Shown here: positions 18,203 through 23,261 of the stretch, in pieces
Layout: each line of letters starts with the position of its first letter
How positions within the stretch are numbered: position 1 is the stretch's first letter
Source of the DNA: a virus
Direction: 5' to 3' (one strand)
IMG/VR virus record: IMGVR_UViG_3300021962_011626
Coordinates: 1 to 27,788 of that record
DNA: 27,788 nucleotides
Program-made: the position numbers and the translations under genes
The notes under the pieces: model-generated
Told to the model about the DNA's origin: nothing
Database searches by the model: none
What the model saw: only the letters and a program-made list of their open reading frames with translations

Positions 18203-18958
18203 TTATTTAAACAATTGGTTAAATGTATTCATCAAATCTTTTTGTTGATCTGATGTCATAGAGCTTGGAATGTTTGGTTTGCGTTTAGTTTGCACCACTT
18301 CCTTACCTTGAGATCCTTCATTTCTGTCCCACATTTCAAACTCTATACGAGCTGCCATATGATCAGCATGATGTAGTATTACTGGTAAGTTAGTACGTAA
18401 CTTGGATTCTTTTGCATGTGAAATATAATAAGGCTTGTTTGCATCTTCGTATAAACCATCATGTAGTTTGATTCCTAAATACTCATTAAAGCTTATCTTA
18501 ATACCACGAGCTTGTAATAAAAACAAACTACGATCAGGTACAGTCATGAATGGATTAACAGGGTTGTGTTTGTAAATCTTACCTAAGTTTTTTCTATGCC
18601 ATTCTGAATCGTTAGGCTGATATTGCTCAGCTTCTTCAGTACCTATTTTACCTAAGTCATGATTCATTGCTGCAAATATAAGCTCCTCATCGGTGTAGTT
18701 TATATAAGCACCAGTGTCAGCCCATAACTGTTTAAGTTTAAGAGCACAATCCATAACTCGCATTACGTGATCTACATAACCTCCTGGAAAGGTGTTGTGA
18801 TGATGATCTATACTTGCAGCTGGCATTAGCATTATACGTTCCATATGATCTGTATAAAACTTTGTAAGCTGCTCTTTACGATCGCCAGTGATATATTTGT
18901 CAATATAAGATAAAAACTTAGTGTAATTTTCTTGTAACTGTTCTGCTGTAAAATTCAT
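18203..18958 (-). CDS. HD-domain metal-dependent phosphohydrolase
   Basis: A 251-residue protein with the HD-superfamily pattern of metal ligands: His64 in GGYVDHVMRV, the adjacent pair His100-Asp101 in AMNHDLGKIG, and Asp199 in HHADHMAARIEFE, with His166-Asp167 and His196-His197 as further candidates. HD enzymes hydrolyse phosphomonoesters or cyclic/di- and triphosphate nucleotides; the substrate cannot be told here. In a phage, nucleotide-pool control or removal of a host nucleotide alarm signal are both plausible. The gene lies in the sigma-factor operon, 1 nt from its upstream neighbour, so it is probably expressed before the late genes. Confidence 0.8.
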   Translation of the reverse strand: MNFTAEQLQENYTKFLSYIDKYITGDRKEQLTKFYTDHMERIMLMPAASIDHHHNTFPGGYVDHVMRVMDCALKLKQLWADTGAYINYTDEELIFAAMNHDLGKIGTEEAEQYQPNDSEWHRKNLGKIYKHNPVNPFMTVPDRSLFLLQARGIKISFNEYLGIKLHDGLYEDANKPYYISHAKESKLRTNLPVILHHADHMAARIEFEMWDRNEGSQGKEVVQTKRKPNIPSSMTSDQQKDLMNTFNQLFK

Positions 18959-18959
18959 A

Positions 18960-19394
18960 TTATATTTGTTTTTGTAACCGTTTAAGTTTAGATTCTAATT
19001 TCTTTTTATATGTCTTGCGTGTTTCTTTTTGAAAAGCTTTTTTAAGCTTTCCATATTCAGCTAGTAAAGCATCTCTTTCTTCTTTCTTTTGTGCTTTACT
19101 CTTTTTAGGCTTGATCGCAATTTGTGTTGCTTGCTTAGTGCCTTTTAGTGTGGGTTGTTCTACACCTCGATAGTACACAGTACCATCAGCATGTACAAAC
19201 TCTTTCATGAATCTCCAACCTTTAGGATATCCTTGTGCAGTTGTTTGCTTAGATTTTTTGGTAGGAAGTCCCTCATCGATAGTTCCATCCCTTTGCATAT
19301 CTTCAATAACGCACCTCCAGCATTTAGTTGCTTCCGTGTACTCTGGCACCTTAACCAGATCTCCGCATTGCATGCATTCAATAGACTTTGACAT
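18960..19394 (-). CDS. Zinc-ribbon protein with a basic helical tail (144 aa)
   Basis: An N-terminal zinc ribbon is seen as Cys7-x2-Cys10 and Cys25-x2-Cys28. The middle (about 55-85) contains GYPKGWRFMKEFVHADGTVYYRG, a W/Y-rich beta segment. The C-terminal 60 residues are very Lys-rich and helical. Nucleic-acid binding is likely from this composition, but no family is recognised. It is the first gene after a TTGACA-N17-TATTTT promoter and a perfect inverted repeat that touches the start codon, and heads the operon with the HD hydrolase and sigma factor. A role in early regulation would fit but is inference. Confidence 0.7.
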   Translation of the reverse strand: MSKSIECMQCGDLVKVPEYTEATKCWRCVIEDMQRDGTIDEGLPTKKSKQTTAQGYPKGWRFMKEFVHADGTVYYRGVEQPTLKGTKQATQIAIKPKKSKAQKKEERDALLAEYGKLKKAFQKETRKTYKKKLESKLKRLQKQI

Positions 19395-19410
19395 GATATA
19401 ACTTTATATC
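19395..19410 (-). repeat. Perfect inverted repeat immediately before the zinc-ribbon start codon
   Basis: Minus strand reads GATATAA-AG-TTATATC directly abutting the ATG at 19394, giving two perfect 7-nt arms with a 2-nt centre. It lies about 5-20 nt downstream of the predicted transcription start. The short centre makes a dsDNA operator more likely than an RNA hairpin, but chance in AT-rich DNA cannot be excluded. Confidence 0.4.
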
Positions 19411-19421
19411 TAAGTATCTTT

Positions 19422-19450
19422 AAAATAGGAAAAAAATAATTGATTGTCAA
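19422..19450 (-). promoter_or_regulatory. Sigma70-like promoter of the zinc-ribbon/HD/sigma operon
   Basis: Minus strand shows TTGACA (19450-19445), a 17-nt spacer and TATTTT (19427-19422). The -35 hexamer is a perfect sigma70 consensus. The predicted start is near 19415, giving a leader of roughly 20 nt. It is the best sigma70-type promoter I see in the window and would put the gp55-like factor under pre-late control. Confidence 0.5.
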
Positions 19451-19870
19451 CTAGTTTGGGCTAATTGGTTCAAAATGAAAGTCTCTATCTACAAGTAGAG
19501 TATATACGGTATTACCGTTTATAAACATTTTGCCAGTGTAAAAAGCCATTTCGCCAGTTTGATTGTAGTTGTAATTGATAGCGTCTTTTATTTGTGATTT
19601 GTTTTTAGTGTACGCAAAAAGATATTGATCAGCTTCAAAAAAGAATATGGTATCGGGATGATTCCAATCTTTTAATGAGTTTGTTATTTCTTCACGAACA
19701 TAAAAGTAATACACAAAATCGTCATAAACGCGTTTTCTTAAACCTCTTTCAAAAAAGAACGTAAGTTGAGCATGGCTCTTTTTACCTTGTATGGTTTGTC
19801 GAGCCATGCTCAATTCCCGAGAGACATTTTGCAAGAAACGTGATTGTACTAATTTCTCAAAACATCTCAT
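19451..19870 (-). CDS. Unknown soluble protein (139 aa)
   Basis: Not recognised. The protein mixes an N-terminal basic helix (about 1-30) with an aromatic-rich alpha/beta region (FVYYFYVREEI, TIFFFEADQYLFAYT). The C-terminal half ends in beta strands (GKMFINGNTVYTLLVDRDFH). It has a single cysteine and no TM segment. It lies 8 nt downstream of the TM/coiled-coil gene, probably in the same transcript; its 3' end overlaps the -35 element of the next operon. Confidence 0.6.
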   Translation of the reverse strand: MRCFEKLVQSRFLQNVSRELSMARQTIQGKKSHAQLTFFFERGLRKRVYDDFVYYFYVREEITNSLKDWNHPDTIFFFEADQYLFAYTKNKSQIKDAINYNYNQTGEMAFYTGKMFINGNTVYTLLVDRDFHFEPISPN

Positions 19871-19878
19871 AGTCCTTT

Positions 19879-20205
19879 TTAGTTATTTGGTTTTTGACCG
19901 TTAGGATTTTGGTTGCCTCTTTTCTTAAAAGGCTTTTTTGCTTTTTGTTGATTGCTATTAGGCTGTCCGTTTTGGATTGGCTTCTTGCTCAAATCCGCGG
20001 TAGCTTTTAATAAGGTAACTTGGTTAGCAAGATTTTGCTTCTCTTGTTCTAACTTAATAATCTTTTGACCTGCTTCATCGGCAAAAGTCTTAGTAGATTC
20101 AAATTTAATTTGAGCATCTTTAGCTTGATTCTTGTAATCAAATACATAATAAGCAAATACTCCATTTGCTAATAAACTTGCTACTAAAATTGTAACTGTA
20201 ATCAT
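19879..20205 (-). CDS. Single-TM coiled-coil protein with a basic low-complexity tail (108 aa)
   Basis: An N-terminal TM segment (about 3-23) is followed by a helical coiled-coil region (about 25-72, containing IIKLEQEKQNLANQVTLLKA). The tail (about 75-108) is Lys/Asn/Gln/Pro-rich and probably disordered. This layout resembles an inner-membrane spanin subunit in size and order, and a small lipoprotein gene (20542-20742) lies one gene upstream. However, the very basic tail and the distance from the endolysin argue for caution. Function is not established. Confidence 0.6.
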   Translation of the reverse strand: MITVTILVASLLANGVFAYYVFDYKNQAKDAQIKFESTKTFADEAGQKIIKLEQEKQNLANQVTLLKATADLSKKPIQNGQPNSNQQKAKKPFKKRGNQNPNGQKPNN

Positions 20206-20302
20206 AATTCTCTTTTTTAATTGTTAAACATTTAAGCACTTTATGTGCTCAATATCCGGATTTTTTTCCAGATAATCAACAGTGAAAGAACGATTTTATA
20301 GA

Positions 20303-20446
20303 TTATCTACCCTGACCAGCGTAAGGTTTACTGTAGTTTTTGCTATTTTTATTTTTACTTTGTTTTGTTTTAGCATGTACTCCAGCACGAGTTACTTTTG
20401 GTTTTTCTCGAAATGTAGATTCTTTTTGTACCTTTGATTTTGCCAT
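20303..20446 (-). CDS. Small basic protein (47 aa), too short for usual ORF calling
   Basis: A minus-strand ATG at 20446 opens 47 codons ending in TAA at 20303. It starts MAKSKVQKES and ends SKNYSKPYAGQGR, with TRAGVHAKTKQSKNKN in the centre. Composition is strongly basic (Lys, Arg, Asn, Ser). I recall very similar small GVHAKT...KNY..PY.GQGR proteins from phages and Bacteroidota, of unknown function. A perfect TATTTATA box lies 13 nt upstream followed by GAAAACA, which independently supports it as a real, late-expressed gene. RNA or DNA binding is plausible from charge. Confidence 0.75.
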   Translation of the reverse strand: MAKSKVQKESTFREKPKVTRAGVHAKTKQSKNKNSKNYSKPYAGQGR

Positions 20447-20459
20447 AGATTGTGTTTTC

Positions 20460-20467
20460 TATAAATA
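20460..20467 (-). promoter_or_regulatory. Late-promoter-like box TATTTATA before the 47-aa gene
   Basis: Minus strand TATTTATAGAAAACA ends shortly before the ATG at 20446 (13 nt from box to ATG). The box plus SAAAACA leader is shared with the boxes at 24910 and 27357. Confidence 0.65.
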
Positions 20468-20480
20468 GTACACAAAGGCA

Positions 20481-20513
20481 ATAAAAGAAAGGCCGAATAC
20501 CTTGTATCCGGCC
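20481..20513 (-). terminator. Rho-independent terminator of the lipoprotein gene
   Basis: On the minus strand GGCCGGATAC and GTATTCGGCC (20513-20504 and 20500-20491) form a 10-bp stem with one G-U pair and a 3-nt AAG loop, followed by TTTCTTTTAT. It lies 29 nt after the stop of the lipoprotein gene and before the TATTTATA box of the next gene, so it separates the two units. Confidence 0.8.
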
Positions 20514-20541
20514 CAATCTCACGCGCGTAAATATATGTTGA

Positions 20542-20742
20542 TTATTTTACGACTGATTCTGTAGTTACAGCAGTAGTAGCTGGTATAACAGTTGTATCAA
20601 GATACATTGCACATGTATCAGCACAAGCAGATGGAGTAGCAACTGCAGTTGAATCAACAGATTCGTTTGCGGTAGCCTCACCATTACCTGAACAACTTAC
20701 CATTACTAACGCAGCAACGAATGCAAACATTAAGTTTTTCAT
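20542..20742 (-). CDS. Small secreted lipoprotein (66 aa)
   Basis: A lipoprotein signal peptide is visible: MKNLMFAFVAALVMVSC, a hydrophobic run ending in lipobox MVSC with Cys17 as the acylated residue. The mature part is about 50 residues, Thr/Ala/Val/Ser-rich and acidic (VDSTAVATPS, then two Cys in ACADTCAMY). This style of tiny lipoprotein is very common in Bacteroidota genomes, suggesting host origin or host adaptation. It could alter the cell envelope of the infected cell or act as an outer-membrane spanin subunit; neither is shown. It is a monocistronic unit with a TTGCAA-N17-TATAGT promoter and a strong terminator. Confidence 0.75.
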   Translation of the reverse strand: MKNLMFAFVAALVMVSCSGNGEATANESVDSTAVATPSACADTCAMYLDTTVIPATTAVTTESVVK

Positions 20743-20779
20743 TTTGTTTTGGTTTTTAAATTGTTATTACTCTTATATA

Positions 20780-20808
20780 ACTATACAGAACTTTTACATA
20801 ACTTGCAA
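20780..20808 (-). promoter_or_regulatory. Sigma70-like promoter of the lipoprotein gene
   Basis: Minus strand shows TTGCAA (20808-20803), a 17-nt spacer and TATAGT (20785-20780). The predicted start is near 20773, giving a leader of about 30 nt. The same TTGCAw-N17-TATAGT layout occurs before the gene at 22873. Two further TTTGCAA motifs lie just upstream (20823-20839). Confidence 0.5.
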
Positions 20809-20841
20809 CAGAGTAATAATAAATTGCAAATTTTGCAAATA

Positions 20842-20853
20842 GTGGAGTCGGAG
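20842..20853. repeat. 12-bp direct repeat, left copy: detached copy of the tmRNA 3' end
   Basis: Plus strand GTGGAGTCGGAG is identical to 21435-21446, which encodes the tmRNA acceptor-stem 3' strand, discriminator and first C of CCA (read CTCCGACTCCAC on the minus strand). The two copies lie 593 bp apart and flank the HNH gene. No tmRNA body accompanies this left copy, so it looks like a remnant left when the HNH segment entered. Confidence 0.7.
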
Positions 20854-20879
20854 AGATTGTGTTTTAGTAAACAATCGCA

Positions 20880-20887
20880 TATTTATA
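20880..20887 (+). promoter_or_regulatory. Late-promoter-like box TATTTATA before the HNH gene, plus strand
   Basis: This is the only gene-proximal plus-strand copy of the octamer found, and it precedes the only plus-strand gene, ending 12 nt before the ATG at 20900. The orientation agreement supports TATTTATA as a directional promoter element. Confidence 0.6.
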
Positions 20888-20899
20888 CATAAATACACG

Positions 20900-21430
20900 A
20901 TGAGTACTATAAGACTACAATGCACTAACTGCAATACAACCTATACACAAAAACTATCGCAACACAAATACCAGACGAAAAAAGGCAGATTAAATTTCTG
21001 CTCTCGGTCGTGTGGCACATCTTACTATAATAAAAATAAATCAAAAACGCCACAAGCATATGATATATCTATACATGCTTCAAATAGGCGTGATGAGTTT
21101 ACTGGTTTCAGAGAGTTTATAACAAGAATTAATAAAAGAGCTAAGTTGAATAGCAAATTTATAAATCATTTAACTCTCCAAGATTTAAAAGAAGTTTGGG
21201 AAGCTCAAAATGGTATATGCCCTTACACAGGGCTTAAACTAGAGCTTCCCAACATTTCTAAGGTGTCTAAGAATAAACTTGCAAAAGCTTCTTTAGATAG
21301 AATTGATAGCAATAAAGGCTATACTAAGGATAATGTACAGTTTATGTCACCGTATATTAACTATCTAAAAAACGATCTAACTCAAGCTGAGTTTAAATCA
21401 ATACTGCAATTAATCAAAGAACACAACTAA
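20900..21430 (+). CDS. HNH homing-type endonuclease
   Basis: A 176-residue free-standing endonuclease. The N-terminus is a zinc-finger module with Cys8-x2-Cys11 and Cys34-x3-Cys38 (NFCSRSCG). The C-terminal HNH core runs from GICPYTGLKLELP (105-117) through ASLDRIDSNKGYTKDNVQFM (130-149) to INYLKND, giving the Asp133/Arg134/Asp136 cluster, Asn145 and Asn154-Lys157 of HNH nucleases. It is the only plus-strand gene in the window. It ends 2 nt from the tmRNA 3' end and is bracketed by 12-bp copies of that end. This marks it as a mobile element that targeted the tmRNA gene. It probably nicks or cuts DNA to spread itself; the target is inferred from position. Confidence 0.85.
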   Translation: MSTIRLQCTNCNTTYTQKLSQHKYQTKKGRLNFCSRSCGTSYYNKNKSKTPQAYDISIHASNRRDEFTGFREFITRINKRAKLNSKFINHLTLQDLKEVWEAQNGICPYTGLKLELPNISKVSKNKLAKASLDRIDSNKGYTKDNVQFMSPYINYLKNDLTQAEFKSILQLIKEHN

Positions 21431-21434
21431 TATG

Positions 21435-21446
21435 GTGGAGTCGGAG
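21435..21446. repeat. 12-bp direct repeat, right copy, inside the tmRNA 3' end
   Basis: Plus strand GTGGAGTCGGAG, equal to the left copy at 20842-20853. Here it forms the functional 3' acceptor strand of the tmRNA. The HNH stop codon lies 4 nt to its left. Confidence 0.75.
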
Positions 21447-21642
21447 GCATACGATAGCCTCGTCCAAACAGTAATTCAAATTGACTCGTTCACAAGCTTA
21501 GTAAGTTTTTCTAAACTAACAAAATATCAAGTTTGTAATTGTACTCCCACTTGCAACCCGTAGTCTACTTGATTCACGTACCCAAGTAGCAAAAACGTAT
21601 TGTTTGTACCTTTCTGTTCCTAGGATTGGTACCACCCGTTGG

Positions 21643-21717
21643 TTAGGCTGCGATTGCAACTTCACCGCTTACGAAAGACATTGCGTCTTCGAAAGTGAAA
21701 TCAGAGATTTCGTTATT
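21643..21717 (-). other. tmRNA tag-peptide reading frame and stop
   Basis: Reading back from the UAA at 21645-21643 the frame ends SGEVAIAA, matching the hydrophobic -AA end that ClpXP recognises. Upstream codons read NNEISDFTFEDAMSFV without a stop. The resume codon is not certain; by its distance from the PK1-like stem it should be near the Asn-Asn-Glu codons at 21717-21709, which gives a tag of about 22-24 residues. That is longer than the roughly 9-residue tags I recall from Bacteroidota. Confidence 0.6.
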
Positions 21718-21816
21718 TATTGGTGTACTTAGGATATTAAAGTGCTTCCAAAGCTAGCACTGCTTGCATCATCTCAAAGAACTCGCCTGCCTGTCAAAAC
21801 CGGACGACCCCATGAA

Positions 21817-21824
21817 TATAAATA
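21817..21824 (-). promoter_or_regulatory. Late-promoter-like box TATTTATA of the tmRNA
   Basis: The box ends 5 nt (TTCAT) before the first G of the mature tmRNA, so it spans -13 to -6 if transcription begins at the mature end. That is the same placement as TATAAATA in T4 late promoters, and it sets the spacing rule used for the other boxes. 5' processing could shift the true start. Confidence 0.7.
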
Positions 21825-21837
21825 TAGGAACTATTTT

Positions 21838-22362
21838 TTAATCTTGCAACGGCTTGTATAAAACCATTGGTAGGGCACGTCCTCGCTCATTTGGACCATC
21901 CATTCCGTATCCCCACACCCACTCATTGCCCATGTCAAAGGCGTGTAAATCCACTGGATAAGGACACTTGGACTTTTTCAGAAACACGCACGTTTTAACT
22001 TCTTTAGCGCCATATTGCATAAGCATTTGTGCTAAGAAATCTAAAGTTTTTCCTGAGTCAGCTATGTCATCAAACAGCCAGATTACACGTCCTCTGATAA
22101 GGCTCGGATCCACCATTTTGTAGAGATGAAATTCACCTTGACGTTCTCCTTTATATGAACTTACGCCAACGTAATCAATATAAGGATTAAAGGTGATACC
22201 TCTACAAATGTCTTGAAAAAAAGTTGTAGCTCCTTGTAAGATAGGAACAAATAAAACTTGTTGCTCGTTTTGCTCGTTGTATAGAGCGTTGAACTGTTTT
22301 GTTATGTCTAAAACCTTTTTTTGAATTTCTTGTGATTGTATTAATATGTTTTCCATTTGCAA
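21838..22362 (-). CDS. Purine-type phosphoribosyltransferase
   Basis: A 174-residue type I phosphoribosyltransferase of the hypoxanthine/guanine kind, expected to join a purine base to PRPP for salvage. The PRPP-binding loop is LFDDIADSGKT (96-106), close to the family's DDI.DTG.T. An N-terminal strand-helix VLFVPILQGATTFFQDI (36-52) matches the PPi-loop region, and YIDYVGVSSYKGE (61-73) the following segment. Length fits the family (about 170-185). The start may be Met1 or Met3. The first 161 nt overlap the preceding gene in another frame, and the N-terminal motif is needed for a full domain, so the overlap appears real. Base specificity cannot be told. Confidence 0.82.
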   Translation of the reverse strand: MQMENILIQSQEIQKKVLDITKQFNALYNEQNEQQVLFVPILQGATTFFQDICRGITFNPYIDYVGVSSYKGERQGEFHLYKMVDPSLIRGRVIWLFDDIADSGKTLDFLAQMLMQYGAKEVKTCVFLKKSKCPYPVDLHAFDMGNEWVWGYGMDGPNERGRALPMVLYKPLQD

Positions 22363-22873
22363 TTGACTTCCAGTGTTCTACATTAATCTTGCAATGCAGT
22401 TGTTTGTTTTTATTAAGCTTAAGAATGTGTTTAGCTATTTGTTGATCATTTAAACCTATCCACTCCTTAACGTAGGGTTTTACTTTTGGTAAGGTTAATT
22501 CGGTATCAAGTAAATCCATCACAAGATGTTTCAGCACATACAGCTTAGCATCTTCTTCATACTCAGAATCTACTACATTATAAACTTCTTTTGCTCTACG
22601 CATTGCCCACTTTTCAGAATTATATTCAGATAGATAACTATAGAGTCTTTCACCAGTACTTATATGACCAATCTCATGTAAGGCTACCAAGAAACTAAAA
22701 CTATCAATTGGAATAGGAACATGAACTCTGCGTGACGAAACATAAGCTTCATACATCATCTCATCATTCCAGTCAGACCACTTCTGAACTTTTGTGTTTG
22801 TAATTTTAAGCTGTTCACGAAACCAACCTATATAAGGATGCTTTTCAGCTTCTTTTAACTTTTGTTTGATCAT
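22202..22873 (-). CDS. HExxH metalloprotease-like protein with a basic C-terminus overlapping the next gene
   Basis: A 223-residue protein with a zincin motif: LVALHEIGHISTGE gives His66-Glu67-x2-His70, and Glu88 or Glu95 may be the third ligand. This indicates a zinc-dependent peptidase or a relative; no specific family is recognised and no signal peptide is present. The last 50 or so residues are very basic (SKKGFRHNKTVQRSIQRAKRA) and lie over the N-terminal coding region of the phosphoribosyltransferase in a different frame, an overlap of 161 nt. The ATG is about 2 nt downstream of the start predicted from a TTGCAT-N17-TATAGT promoter, so the mRNA may be leaderless. Confidence 0.7.
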   Translation of the reverse strand: MIKQKLKEAEKHPYIGWFREQLKITNTKVQKWSDWNDEMMYEAYVSSRRVHVPIPIDSFSFLVALHEIGHISTGERLYSYLSEYNSEKWAMRRAKEVYNVVDSEYEEDAKLYVLKHLVMDLLDTELTLPKVKPYVKEWIGLNDQQIAKHILKLNKNKQLHCKINVEHWKSIANGKHINTITRNSKKGFRHNKTVQRSIQRAKRATSFICSYLTRSYNFFSRHL

Positions 22874-22880
22874 TAAAAGA

Positions 22881-22909
22881 ACTATAGGAAACTAAAAGAG
22901 AAAATGCAA
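22881..22909 (-). promoter_or_regulatory. Sigma70-like promoter of the HExxH/phosphoribosyltransferase unit
   Basis: Minus strand TTGCAT (22909-22904), a 17-nt spacer and TATAGT (22886-22881), the same layout as at the lipoprotein gene. Initiation about 6-7 nt after the -10 box would fall within 1-2 nt of the ATG at 22873. Confidence 0.5.
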
Positions 22910-22915
22910 ATTTAG

Positions 22916-23260
22916 TTATGGGCAAGTGCCTGTACTAACCCAACCGCTACCTATTTGCCAATCAAACCATTTATATCCTGAACCACCATTTTGGGTTCCA
23001 TAGATACCACTTGAGGCAGATGTTGTTAAAGCGGTGTCTGAAAATATAGTTGAACCTGAATTATAAGCATCTAAAAAAGTTTTAGTACCTGAACCCGAAT
23101 AATAAACAGTAACAGCCTGATTGGGTCCTATATCTGCACAAAATCGACCTGATACGCCAGAGCTATTATAGTACCCTGTTATTGTACCATAACTAACTCC
23201 ACCACCACTACTTCGCTTAACCGAACTCGCTATCACTCCTATTACACTCGTAGACGCCAT
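22916..23260 (-). CDS. Gly/Ser-rich tail-fibre or adhesin-like protein (114 aa)
   Basis: A small beta-rich protein dominated by Gly, Ser, Thr and Tyr. It has alternating YYNSSG, VTVYYSGSG and NSGSTIFSDTALTT segments and an ending WVSTGTCP. The pattern of short strands with F-SDTALTT and a final G-x-C resembles repeat units of Bacteroidota and phage surface proteins; I infer a virion fibre or receptor-binding role. It follows another fibre-like gene after a 1-nt gap and shares its late promoter. No signal peptide. Confidence 0.55.
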   Translation of the reverse strand: MASTSVIGVIASSVKRSSGGGVSYGTITGYYNSSGVSGRFCADIGPNQAVTVYYSGSGTKTFLDAYNSGSTIFSDTALTTSASSGIYGTQNGGSGYKWFDWQIGSGWVSTGTCP

Positions 23261-23261
23261 A

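Larger units (their letters stand above)
21433..21811 (-). ncRNA. ssrA: Transfer-messenger RNA (tmRNA)
   Basis: A complete tmRNA, which rescues stalled ribosomes and tags the nascent peptide for proteolysis. The 5' end GGGGUCG pairs over 7 bp with the 3' CGACUCC, including a G3-U wobble, the alanine identity element. The 3' end is A-CCA, encoded. The 5' block GGGGUCGUCCGGUUUUGACA matches the tmRNA D-arm signature and GGACGAGGC leads into the T-arm. A PK1-like stem (AGUGCU/AGCACU) precedes the tag reading frame, and a GUACC/GGUAC helix with CCUAG follows its stop, as in H5. Length is 379 nt. The T-loop is odd: 8 nt (UAUCGUAU) without UUC. A TATTTATA box sits at -13 to -6. Bacteria normally carry ssrA; phage copies are uncommon. 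Confidence 0.93.

Noticed and set aside
19205-19450. 81-codon minus-strand reading frame overlapping the zinc-ribbon gene
   Set aside because: The zinc-ribbon frame has four well-placed cysteines and a coherent composition; the alternative frame shows no pattern and would run over the promoter region.
20235-20249. Small hairpin AGCAC-TTTAT-GTGCT between the 47-aa gene and the TM/coiled-coil gene
   Set aside because: Only 5 bp with no T-run after it on the minus strand, so I do not call it a terminator.
20842-20892. Second tmRNA or tRNA gene at the left 12-bp repeat
   Set aside because: Only the 3' acceptor strand is present; there is no matching 5' strand, T-arm or D-arm nearby.
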